Source: Paracoccaceae bacterium
Lineage (GTDB): Bacteria > Pseudomonadota > Alphaproteobacteria > Rhodobacterales > Rhodobacteraceae
Length of the DNA: 5,287 nucleotides
Assembly: GCA_007119835.1 (NCBI GenBank)
Contig: SKOX01000110.1
Coordinates: 1 to 5,287 of the forward strand
Reading direction: 5' to 3'
Positions 1-5,173 of this stretch are shown piece by piece. The position numbers and the translations under genes were made by a program. Under the pieces are notes generated by a model, which worked only from the letters and a program-made list of their open reading frames with translations, had not been told where the DNA came from and ran no database searches. The stretch's first letter is position 1, and every line of letters begins with the position of its first letter.

Positions 1-330
1 CACCTCCCCCGCTGGCAGGCCCGCGCTGCCGCCGCCACCCATGGCCTCCTCTACGTCCTGATCCTCGTGGTCCCGCTCTCGGGTTGGGTCTACGTCTCGG
101 CGTCGCCGCTGCAGGACCTGCTCGGCATCGAGAATACCGTCTTCGGCCTCTTCGCGATGCCGGATCCCTGGCAGCCCGGCAACGCGGCCGTCGCGAACGT
201 CGCTCGGACGGTTCACGGCGCTGGCGCCGTCCTGATGACCCTGATCCTCGCGCTGCACGCCGGCGCGGCGATCAAGCATCACCTCGTCGACCGCGACGAC
301 GTGCTGCGCCGCATGACCTGGGGGCGCTGA
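1..330 (+). CDS. Cytochrome b561 family protein, C-terminal part (5' end outside window)
   Basis: The reading frame is open from the first base to a TGA at 328-330, giving 109 residues with no start in the window. A GTG at 67 lies inside the family's second membrane helix, so it is not taken as the start. The protein should be an inner-membrane diheme b561 that passes electrons between quinol and a partner. Visible signs are His14 before a Leu-Leu-Tyr helix and the PLSGW turn at 25-29. A last helix carries His72 and His86, 14 residues apart, the same spacing as the two heme-ligand histidines near the C-terminus of E. coli CybB. The chain ends with a basic-rich tail after K92-H93-H94. About 70 N-terminal residues, with the first heme ligand, are missing at the edge. 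The partner or substrate cannot be told from this fragment. Confidence 0.9.
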   Translation, partial: HLPRWQARAAAATHGLLYVLILVVPLSGWVYVSASPLQDLLGIENTVFGLFAMPDPWQPGNAAVANVARTVHGAGAVLMTLILALHAGAAIKHHLVDRDDVLRRMTWGR

Positions 331-414
331 GCCCGGGGCCCTGTCCGGCGAGCGCGCCAGACGAAAGCAGCCATCGCCGACGCTAACACCTTTGTGATTC
401 AAGAACATGGCCTT

Positions 415-472
415 GCGGCGTCTCCCGGTGTGGACAGCCGGGGAGGGGCGTGCTCGACGGTCTCAACGCCGC
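415..472 (+). other. Possible folded RNA element in the b561-dmsC gap
   Basis: The 195 bases between the b561 stop and the DmsC start hold no convincing gene. Within them GCGGCGT (415-421) is exactly complementary to ACGCCGC (466-472). The enclosed segment contains a second hairpin, 422-428 with 438-445, of seven pairs with one bulged G and a nine-base loop. Together they could form a small branched structure 54 bases ahead of the DmsC ATG. In DNA this GC-rich such pairings arise easily by chance, and I recognise no known riboswitch or small RNA consensus here. Treat it as a candidate leader only. Confidence 0.2.
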
Positions 473-525
473 CGCGCTAAACCGCTCCCGGCGGAGCGAA
501 GACTGCCCGAGGCCCGGAAGACGCC

Positions 526-1293
526 ATGCACCCCGCCCCTTCGCTCGTCACCTCGACCACCCTCACCGGCATGGGCTTCGGCCTGATGGCCTGGCTCGGC
601 ATGCTGCAGACCGGGCATCCGGGATGGGTCGCCGCCGTCTTCGCCGCCCTCGCCTACGCGCTCGCCGGCGGCGGCCTCCTCGCCGCGCGCCGCCCGGCCG
701 CGAGGCACCGCTCCCTCGCCGCCTTCGCCGAGCGGCAGACGGCGTGGCACGCGCGCGAGACCTGGCTGGCCGTCGCGACCCTGGCGACCTTCGCGCTCTA
801 CGTCGCCGCCTGGCTCGTCCTCGACGCCCGGACCGCCGCGCTCGGCTGGCTCGTCGCGGCGCTCGCCGTCGCAACCGTCGCAAGCACCGGCATGATCTAC
901 GCGAGCCAGCCCGCCGCGCCGCGCTGGAACACGCCGCTGACGCCCGCCCTCTTCGTCGCAGCCGCGCTGGCCGGCGGCGCCCTGCTCGCCGGCTCCACAC
1001 TTGCCGCGATCTGGTCGCTCGCCGCCCTCGCGCTCCTCCAGACGGCCTACTGGCTCGCCACCGGCCGCGAGGGCGCAGGCACCGGGCGTCGCCCGGGCCA
1101 TGGCCATGTCCTGGCGCTGCTCGGCCTCACCTGCGCCGCCCTCCTCCCCCTCGCCCTTCTCGTTGCCCTGCCGTTCAAGCATGGCCTCGCCGCCCTGATC
1201 GTCGCCCTGCACCTCAGCGGCATGGTGGCGCTCCGCTGGCTGTTCTTCGCGGATGCCGGGCACGCGGTTGGCCTCCCCCCCGAAAAGGGCTAG
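526..1293 (+). CDS. dmsC: DmsC/YnfH-family DMSO reductase membrane anchor subunit, apparently orphan
   Basis: This encodes 255 residues, slightly shorter than E. coli DmsC, and is almost wholly hydrophobic with about eight predicted membrane helices (near 9-27, 34-54, 83-100, 105-125, 138-158, 160-177, 193-215, 219-243). Family signs are the HPAPS start, ARETW at 76-80, the segment STGMIYASQ (120-128) followed by PRWNTPLTPALF (132-143), and RWLFFADAGH (237-246). DmsC anchors the molybdopterin DmsA and iron-sulfur DmsB subunits to the inner membrane and oxidises menaquinol or a similar quinol. The ATG at 526 follows GGAAG (516-520) at five bases. No CxxC-rich DmsB or molybdoenzyme gene lies next to it in the window: upstream is b561 and downstream a Nudix gene. 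The electron acceptor is therefore unknown. It may serve a distant dmsAB or another oxidoreductase. Family assignment is firm; the physiological substrate is not. Confidence 0.85.
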   Translation: MHPAPSLVTSTTLTGMGFGLMAWLGMLQTGHPGWVAAVFAALAYALAGGGLLAARRPAARHRSLAAFAERQTAWHARETWLAVATLATFALYVAAWLVLDARTAALGWLVAALAVATVASTGMIYASQPAAPRWNTPLTPALFVAAALAGGALLAGSTLAAIWSLAALALLQTAYWLATGREGAGTGRRPGHGHVLALLGLTCAALLPLALLVALPFKHGLAALIVALHLSGMVALRWLFFADAGHAVGLPPEKG

Positions 1294-1352
1294 GCATCGC
1301 CCTCGCCTCTCGAAACACCCAAAGATCAAGCGCGGAGGACGCCGCCCTCGGC

Positions 1353-1874
1353 ATGGCCAAGACGCCCGACACGCAGACCCGCCGCAGCCGAGGCGCGACG
1401 CACGGCCCGTCCGGCCAGCGGCCGAGCCTGCAGGTCGGCGCGCTGTGCTGGCGGCGGACACAGAAGGGCGCCGTGCGCATCCTGCTCATCACCAGCCGCG
1501 ATACCGGCCGCTGGGTGATCCCCAAGGGCTGGCCGATGCGCAACCGCACCGAGGCCGAGGCCGCCGCCCGCGAGGCCTTCGAGGAGGCCGGCGTGACCGG
1601 CGAGATCTCTGCGCGCAGCCTCGGCCTCTACGGCTATCCGAAGGTGCTCGCCCGCGGCCGGTCGATCCCGTGTGTGGTCCGGGTGTTCCCGCTCGCCGTC
1701 CGCGAGCGCCTGCGCCGCTTTCCCGAGGCCGGGCAGCGCAAGCGCAAGTGGTTCAGCCCCGGCAAGGCCGCGCGCAAGGTCCAGGAGGCCGAACTCGCCC
1801 GCATCCTCAGGGAATTCGACCCCGATGCCGAGGCCACGCCGGCCACCGGCGACGCGGAGCCGGGAGAGGCTTGA
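1353..1874 (+). CDS. Nudix hydrolase, diphosphoinositol-polyphosphate-hydrolase-like subfamily
   Basis: A 173-residue cytosolic protein that should hydrolyse a nucleoside diphosphate linked to another moiety, or an inositol/polyphosphate-type pyrophosphate; the substrate is not readable from sequence. The Nudix box spans 59-81: G59, then R73-E74-A-F-E77-E78-A-G80-V81, so the metal-binding REUxEExGU core is intact. The first glutamate of the classic GX5EX7REUXEEXGU pattern is replaced by Arg65. The IPKGWPM lead-in (56-62) and the C-terminal KWFSPGKAARKV segment (132-143) look like the alphaproteobacterial proteins related to DIPP enzymes. The first 24 or so residues are basic, low-complexity and probably disordered. 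ATG 1353 is chosen because GGAGGA lies at 1334-1339 and homology begins shortly after. The 13-base spacing is long, but no better start is near. The frame stays open far upstream, antisense-like across dmsC, and that part is not credible. Confidence 0.85.
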   Translation: MAKTPDTQTRRSRGATHGPSGQRPSLQVGALCWRRTQKGAVRILLITSRDTGRWVIPKGWPMRNRTEAEAAAREAFEEAGVTGEISARSLGLYGYPKVLARGRSIPCVVRVFPLAVRERLRRFPEAGQRKRKWFSPGKAARKVQEAELARILREFDPDAEATPATGDAEPGEA

Positions 1875-1935
1875 TCGGATCGTGAACGGAAGGGCATGGA
1901 TCGCCCGCCCGGTTGCGCTAGGCTCTCAGTGCGAC

Positions 1936-1943
1936 GAGGAGGA
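1936..1943 (+). promoter_or_regulatory. Ribosome binding site that fixes the msrB start
   Basis: GAGGAGGA ends seven bases before ATG 1951. The same frame is open back to 1672, through the Nudix gene. This strong site, together with the twin-arginine signal that begins directly at the ATG, settles the start at 1951. Confidence 0.8.
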
Positions 1944-1950
1944 CGACGAG

Positions 1951-2454
1951 ATGCTCTCACGCAGAACCATGATGATCGGCGCGACCGGGATCGCCGGGCT
2001 CGCGTCCCTCGGCCTCTACGGCAGGAGCGCGCTTGGCGGCGCCCCCACCGAGGGCGACTTCGAGATCGTCAGGACCTCGGCCGAGTGGCGCGAGATCCTG
2101 ACCGAGGAGCAGTACCGCATCCTGCGCCAGGAGGGCACCGAGCGCGCCTGGACAAGCCCGCTGCTCGAGGAACACCGCACCGGCGTCTTCCACTGCGCCG
2201 GCTGCGGCAATCCGCTCTACGAGTCCCACACCAAGTACGACAGCCGCACCGGCTGGCCGTCCTTCTGGGACGCGCTCCCCGGCTCGGTTGGCACCAAGGA
2301 TGACCGCTCGTTCTTCATGGTGCGCACCGAGGTCCACTGCGCCCGCTGCGGCGGCCACCTGGGCCACATCTTCGAGGACGGCCCCGAGCCGACGGGCCTG
2401 CGCCACTGCATCAACGGCCTCGCCCTCGAGTTCCGCCCGGCCGAGGGCGCCTGA
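1951..2454 (+). CDS. msrB: Peptide-methionine (R)-S-oxide reductase MsrB with Tat-type signal
   Basis: MsrB reduces the R-epimer of methionine sulfoxide in proteins. The 167-residue product starts MLSRRTMMIG followed by a hydrophobic stretch to about residue 29, a twin-arginine signal or anchor, so the enzyme probably acts in the periplasm. The catalytic domain follows from about 37. It has the zinc cysteines C82/C85 and C130/C133, the motif TGWPSFWDALPG (100-111), HLGHIFEDGP (136-145) and catalytic C153 in RHCINGLALEF. These five are the only cysteines. The resolving cysteine that many MsrB proteins carry just before GWPSF is Thr100 here, so this is a one-catalytic-Cys form whose sulfenic acid must be reduced by an outside partner. 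The signal cleavage site is uncertain, and the protein may stay membrane-anchored. The gene lies 76 bases after the Nudix gene on the same strand, and it is not clear whether it has its own promoter. Confidence 0.95.
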   Translation: MLSRRTMMIGATGIAGLASLGLYGRSALGGAPTEGDFEIVRTSAEWREILTEEQYRILRQEGTERAWTSPLLEEHRTGVFHCAGCGNPLYESHTKYDSRTGWPSFWDALPGSVGTKDDRSFFMVRTEVHCARCGGHLGHIFEDGPEPTGLRHCINGLALEFRPAEGA

Positions 2455-2458
2455 GCCC

Positions 2459-2485
2459 GCGCGGGCGCGTCACCCGCGCCCGGGC
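2459..2485. terminator. GC-rich hairpin between convergent msrB and LOG gene
   Basis: CGGGCGCG (2462-2469) pairs perfectly with CGCGCCCG (2475-2482) around the five-base loop TCACC. Two more pairs follow beyond a mismatch. It sits five bases after the msrB stop and 27 bases past the LOG stop, the place for a bidirectional terminator. There is no T-tract on either side, so a classical intrinsic terminator is not shown. It may act as an RNA 3' end or a Rho-assisted stop. Confidence 0.4.
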
Positions 2486-2512
2486 AGGATCAACGCGTGT
2501 CGCGTGGCCGGC

Positions 2513-3358
2513 CTAGCCGGTGCGCACCGTCGCCTCCGGCTCGCCGTACCAGGCCTCGATCGCCTCCCACGCCTCCGCGCCGGTCTCGACGTAGCGGAAG
2601 AGGCCGAGGTCCTCCTCGGCGATGGTCCCCGCCTCCGACAGCGCCTGCCAGTTCACGATCCGCTCCCAGAACGCTCTGCCGAACAGCAGGATCGGCAGCG
2701 GCGCCATCCGCCGCGTCTGCACGAGGGTCAGCACCTCGAACAGCTCGTCGAGCGTGCCGAACCCGCCGGGGAAGACCGCGATCGCCTTCGCCCGCATCAG
2801 GAAATGCATCTTCCGGATCGCGAAGTAGTGGAAGTTGAAGCTGAGCTCCGGCGTCCCGTAGAGGTTCGGCACCTGCTCGTGCGGCAGCACGATGTTGAGG
2901 CTGATCGAGACGCCGCCCGCCTCCTCGACGCCGCGGTTGCCGGCCTCCATGACGCCGGGCCCGCCGCCGGTGCAGATGACGTTCTCCCGGTTGCCGCCCT
3001 CGAGCGCCACCGCCGTCGCGCGCCGTGCGAAGTCGCGCGCCTCCTCGTAGTAGCGGCAGAGCTCGCGCAGCATCGGCGTGCGCGCGTCGTCGGCCAGTTC
3101 CGGCGGCGGGATCCGGGCGCCGCCGAACATCACGATCGTCGAGACGATGCCGCGCTCGCTGAGCGTCATCTCCGTCTTCAGGAGCTCGAGCTGCAGCCGC
3201 ACCGGCCGCAGCTCGTCGCGCATCAGGAAGTCGGGGTCGTCGAAGGCGAGGCGGTAGGTCGGTGACCGCGTCTGCGCGGTGTCCGGGACGTGCTCCCACG
3301 TCTCGACGTCGCGCCGTGCGTCGGGAAACCGCCGCCCGCTCTCGCCTCCTTCCGCCAT
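2513..3358 (-). CDS. LOG-family protein (TIGR00730-type Rossmann fold nucleotide phosphoribohydrolase)
   Basis: A 281-residue protein of the LOG family, often misnamed lysine decarboxylase. Characterised members cleave nucleoside 5'-monophosphates, including cytokinin ribotides, to free base and ribose 5-phosphate in the cytosol. The signature PGGFGTLDE is at 197-205. The glycine-rich loop CTGGGPGVMEAGNRG is at 129-143, and FAIRKMHF (179-186) supplies the conserved Arg183. The first 70 or so residues precede the Rossmann core, which begins at IVMFGGARIP (75-84). Such an extension is seen in longer alphaproteobacterial members. The start is ATG 3358, with a purine-rich AAGGGGA about ten bases ahead in the minus-strand sense. 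The stop is TAG. It converges with msrB and diverges from dapD. Whether the true role is cytokinin activation or purine/pyrimidine monophosphate salvage cannot be decided here. Confidence 0.9.
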   Translation of the reverse strand: MAEGGESGRRFPDARRDVETWEHVPDTAQTRSPTYRLAFDDPDFLMRDELRPVRLQLELLKTEMTLSERGIVSTIVMFGGARIPPPELADDARTPMLRELCRYYEEARDFARRATAVALEGGNRENVICTGGGPGVMEAGNRGVEEAGGVSISLNIVLPHEQVPNLYGTPELSFNFHYFAIRKMHFLMRAKAIAVFPGGFGTLDELFEVLTLVQTRRMAPLPILLFGRAFWERIVNWQALSEAGTIAEEDLGLFRYVETGAEAWEAIEAWYGEPEATVRTG

Positions 3359-3395
3359 AGCCTGCCCGTCCCCTTGATGCCTTCGAGCCGCCAGA

Positions 3396-3423
3396 TTGCC
3401 ACGGCCACCTTACCGACTTATAG
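3396..3423 (+). promoter_or_regulatory. Candidate sigma70-type promoter for dapD
   Basis: TTGCCA (3396-3401) and TTATAG (3418-3423) are separated by 16 bases in the only AT-richer stretch of the 98-base gap between the divergent LOG gene and dapD. Transcription would start near 3430 and give a short leader of about 25-30 bases before the dapD ATG. The leader is too short for a lysine riboswitch. No equally good promoter facing the LOG gene was found. Confidence 0.45.
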
Positions 3424-3456
3424 CGTGCCGACCGCCGCCGCCACCCGGGAGCCGCC

Positions 3457-4302
3457 ATGACACACTCCGATCTCGAAGCCGCCATCGAAGCCGCCTGGGA
3501 GGCACGCGACACCGTCTCGCCCGCGACCACGGGCGGGACGCGCGACGCCATCGAGGCGACGCTGGCCGCGCTCGACAGCGGCTCGCTGCGCGTCGCCGAG
3601 CGGGGGACGGATGGCAGATGGCACGTCAACCAGTGGGCCAAGAAGGCGGTCCTGCTCGGCTTCCGGCTCAACCCGATGGAGCACCAGCCGGGCGGCCCGC
3701 AGGGCGGCGGCTGGTGGGACAAGGTCGACTCGAAGTTCCGGGGCTGGACCGAGCCCGACTGGCGCGAGGCGGGCTTCCGCGCCGTGCCGACCTCGGTCGT
3801 CCGGCGCTCGGCCTACGTGGCACCCGGCGTCGTGCTCATGCCCTGCTTCGTCAACGTCGGCGCCTATGTCGACCGCGGCACGATGGTCGACACCTGGGCC
3901 ACCGTCGGCTCCTGCGCCCAGATCGGCCGCGACGTCCACCTCTCGGGCGGCGTCGGGATCGGCGGCGTTCTCGAGCCGATGCAGGCCAACCCGACGATCA
4001 TCGAGGACAACTGCTTCATCGGCGCCCGGTCCGAGGTCGTCGAGGGCGTGATCGTCCGCGAGGGCTCGGTGCTCGGCATGGGCGTCTTCCTCGGCCAGTC
4101 GACCAAGATCGTCGACCGCACCACCGGCACGGTCTCCTACGGCGAGGTGCCGCCCTACTCGGTCGTGGTCGCCGGCACCATGCCGGGCCGCCCCCTGCCC
4201 TCGGGCGAGCCGGGGCCCTCGCTCTACTGCGCCGTCATCGTCAAGCGGGTGGACGAGCGGACCCGGTCGAAGACCTCGATCAACGACCTGCTGCGCGACT
4301 GA
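3457..4302 (+). CDS. dapD: 2,3,4,5-tetrahydropyridine-2,6-dicarboxylate N-succinyltransferase
   Basis: DapD transfers succinyl from succinyl-CoA to tetrahydrodipicolinate in the succinylase branch of the diaminopimelate/lysine pathway, in the cytosol. It feeds peptidoglycan and lysine synthesis. The 281-residue length is normal. An alpha-helical N-terminal domain (about 1-100, with [12 protein letters not shown] at 69-80) is followed by a left-handed beta-helix of hexapeptide repeats (about 110-240). Conserved active-site segments are [19 protein letters not shown] (139-157), including Asp145, and [13 protein letters not shown] (185-197), with its glutamates 193 and 196. The C-terminus [20 protein letters not shown] (255-274) is typical. 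ATG 3457 follows CGGGAG (3446-3451) at five bases. dapE, its frequent neighbour, does not follow; instead the minus-strand grxD converges on it. The gene is complete, with no missing key residue. Confidence 0.97.
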   Translation: MTHSDLEAAIEAAWEARDTVSPATTGGTRDAIEATLAALDSGSLRVAERGTDGRWHVNQWAKKAVLLGFRLNPMEHQPGGPQGGGWWDKVDSKFRGWTEPDWREAGFRAVPTSVVRRSAYVAPGVVLMPCFVNVGAYVDRGTMVDTWATVGSCAQIGRDVHLSGGVGIGGVLEPMQANPTIIEDNCFIGARSEVVEGVIVREGSVLGMGVFLGQSTKIVDRTTGTVSYGEVPPYSVVVAGTMPGRPLPSGEPGPSLYCAVIVKRVDERTRSKTSINDLLRD

Positions 4303-4326
4303 GGCAGCCGGCCGATCGGGCACGCA

Positions 4327-4350
4327 TGCGTGTCCATACGCGGACACGCA
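4327..4350. repeat. Perfect 9-bp inverted repeat downstream of dapD
   Basis: TGCGTGTCC (4327-4335) and GGACACGCA (4342-4350) are exact complements around ATACGC. The repeat begins 25 bases after the dapD stop. As RNA it would form a stable stem-loop that could end or protect the dapD transcript, but no T-tract follows. As DNA it has the look of a dimeric regulator site, although no gene start lies near it on either strand. Confidence 0.6.
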
Positions 4351-4431
4351 GCAGGTGCCTGATCATCTCACGAAAGGTGTCGCGACGGCGCGCCGCCGGC
4401 GCACCGGTCTAGCACGGCGCAGTCCACGACC

Positions 4432-4471
4432 GCACGGGGCCGCCGTACCCGTGCAACCGCCGCGCCGGCGG
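4432..4471 (-). terminator. Two GC hairpins just past the grxD stop
   Basis: Directly beyond the grxD stop codon, CCGCCG (4457-4462) pairs with CGGCGG (4466-4471) over a three-base loop. Next, GCACGGG (4432-4438) pairs with CCCGTGC (4448-4454) over nine bases. Their position fits the 3' end of the bolA-grxD transcript. Neither has a U-tract, so the terminator role is inferred from place and shape only. Confidence 0.35.
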
Positions 4472-4840
4472 CTACTCCGCGTTCGCCTGCCGGATGCGGT
4501 CGGCCGCTTCCTTGTCGAACTCGATGCCCTCCTTTTCGAAGAGCGCGTCGAGCTCGCCCGAGAGCGTCATCTCGGTGACGATGTCGCAGCCGCCGACGAA
4601 CTCGCCCTTGACGTAGAGCTGCGGGATGGTCGGCCAGTCGGAGAAGCTCTTGATCCCCTCGCGGACGCCCTGGTCGGCGAGGACGTTCACGTCCTTGAAC
4701 GGCACCTTCATGTAGGAAAGCACGCTCGCAACCCGGCTCGAGAAGCCGCATTGCGGCATCTGCGTCGTGCCCTTCATGAAGAGGACGACGTCGTTGCCCT
4801 CGATCTCGGACTTGATGGCCTGGTGTGCGGTGTCGGTCAT
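4472..4840 (-). CDS. grxD: Monothiol CGFS glutaredoxin, Grx4 type
   Basis: A 122-residue single-domain monothiol glutaredoxin. Proteins of this type bind a [2Fe-2S] cluster between two monomers or with BolA, using the CGFS cysteine and glutathione. They act in cytosolic iron-sulfur cluster transfer and iron sensing. The active site is PQCGFSS (29-35) with Cys31. Lys23 in FMKGT, WPTIPQLYVKGEFVGGCDI (69-87) and its TIP loop form the glutathione site. An acidic C-terminal helix follows. ATG 4840 lies three bases after the bolA stop, and its GGAG ribosome site sits against the end of bolA, so the two are co-translated. The bolA partner next door strongly supports a BolA-Grx complex. Confidence 0.96.
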   Translation of the reverse strand: MTDTAHQAIKSEIEGNDVVLFMKGTTQMPQCGFSSRVASVLSYMKVPFKDVNVLADQGVREGIKSFSDWPTIPQLYVKGEFVGGCDIVTEMTLSGELDALFEKEGIEFDKEAADRIRQANAE

Positions 4841-4843
4841 GGA

Positions 4844-5086
4844 CTACTCCGGCGCCTTCGTTGTGAGAGCGAGCGCGTGCAACTCGCCGTTCGGCCCGTC
4901 CATCTTGCCCTTCAGGGCAGCATAGACGAGCTGGTGCTGCTTGACCCGGTTGAGGCCGCGGAACTCGTCCGCGACCACCGTCGCCGAGTAATGGTTGCCG
5001 TCCCCGGCAAGGTCGGTGATCTCGACCCGTGCCGTCGGGAACGCCTCGCGGATCATGCGCTCGATCTCCGCGGCTTCCATCGCCAT
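4844..5086 (-). CDS. BolA family protein (IbaG/BolA2-like partner of CGFS glutaredoxin)
   Basis: An 80-residue BolA-like protein of normal length for the short cytosolic IbaG/BolA2-like class. The fold signs are an N-terminal helix (about 4-16), VEITDLAGDGNHYSATVVAD (21-40), the helix-turn-helix-like segment RGLNRVKQHQLVYAALKG (43-60) and the C-terminal ELHALALTTKAPE. His70, in the place of the invariant BolA histidine, and His32 in the loop are likely cluster-ligand candidates. BolA proteins bind monothiol glutaredoxins through a shared [2Fe-2S] cluster and help control iron-sulfur supply. The first of two close ATGs (5086) is preferred because GGAGGA lies eight bases ahead (5095-5100). From the second ATG (5080) the spacing would be 14. 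It is followed by grxD after three bases and preceded, 87 bases away, by the end of purL on the same strand. Confidence 0.93.
   Translation of the reverse strand: MAMEAAEIERMIREAFPTARVEITDLAGDGNHYSATVVADEFRGLNRVKQHQLVYAALKGKMDGPNGELHALALTTKAPE
4847..4850 (-). promoter_or_regulatory. grxD ribosome binding site inside the end of bolA
   Basis: In the minus sense GGAG directly precedes the bolA TAG and lies six bases before the grxD ATG. The site therefore overlaps bolA coding sequence, a layout typical of translational coupling. Confidence 0.6.
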
Positions 5087-5173
5087 CGCTCGGGTCCTCC
5101 CGCCGGTTCGGTTTCTTCGCCCCAGACTTAGGCCGCTCGGACTCGCGTCGCAAGACCTTCGGCATGTCGGGCT

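Noticed and set aside
407..580. Small open frame from ATG 407 in the b561-dmsC gap
   Set aside because: No good ribosome site, arginine-rich out-of-frame composition, and it overlaps the dmsC start.
450..1352. Long open frame running upstream of the Nudix start, which would give a 474-residue protein
   Set aside because: The upstream part is an arginine- and proline-rich out-of-frame reading of dmsC, with no domain. High GC leaves stop codons rare. Only the part from 1353 matches a family.
463..1461. 332-residue minus-strand open frame opposite dmsC
   Set aside because: Low-complexity Gly/Glu/Arg composition, no recognisable domain, and the opposite strand encodes a clear DmsC.
1888..1914. 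GGAAG...GGTT resembling an EcfG general-stress promoter ahead of msrB
   Set aside because: The -35 has G instead of the final C of GGAAC, the spacing of 18 is long, and the -10 match is only GTT. This is too weak to claim, although a stress promoter for msrB would make sense.
3359..3456. Lysine riboswitch ahead of dapD
   Set aside because: The gap is 98 bases and the likely leader under 30, too short for that riboswitch, and no matching motifs are visible.
2490..3722. 410-residue minus-strand frame overlapping the LOG gene and the start of dapD
   Set aside because: It is a frame-shifted shadow of the LOG gene with low-complexity Arg/Ala/Gly sequence, and it would run antisense into dapD.
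4355..5131. 258-residue plus-strand frame opposite grxD and bolA
   Set aside because: It is the antisense reading of two well-identified genes and shows no domain of its own.
5125..5153. TTGCGA with 17-base spacing to TAAGTC (minus strand) as a bolA promoter
   Set aside because: The -35 is fair but the -10 matches the consensus at only two positions. Co-transcription with purL is as likely.
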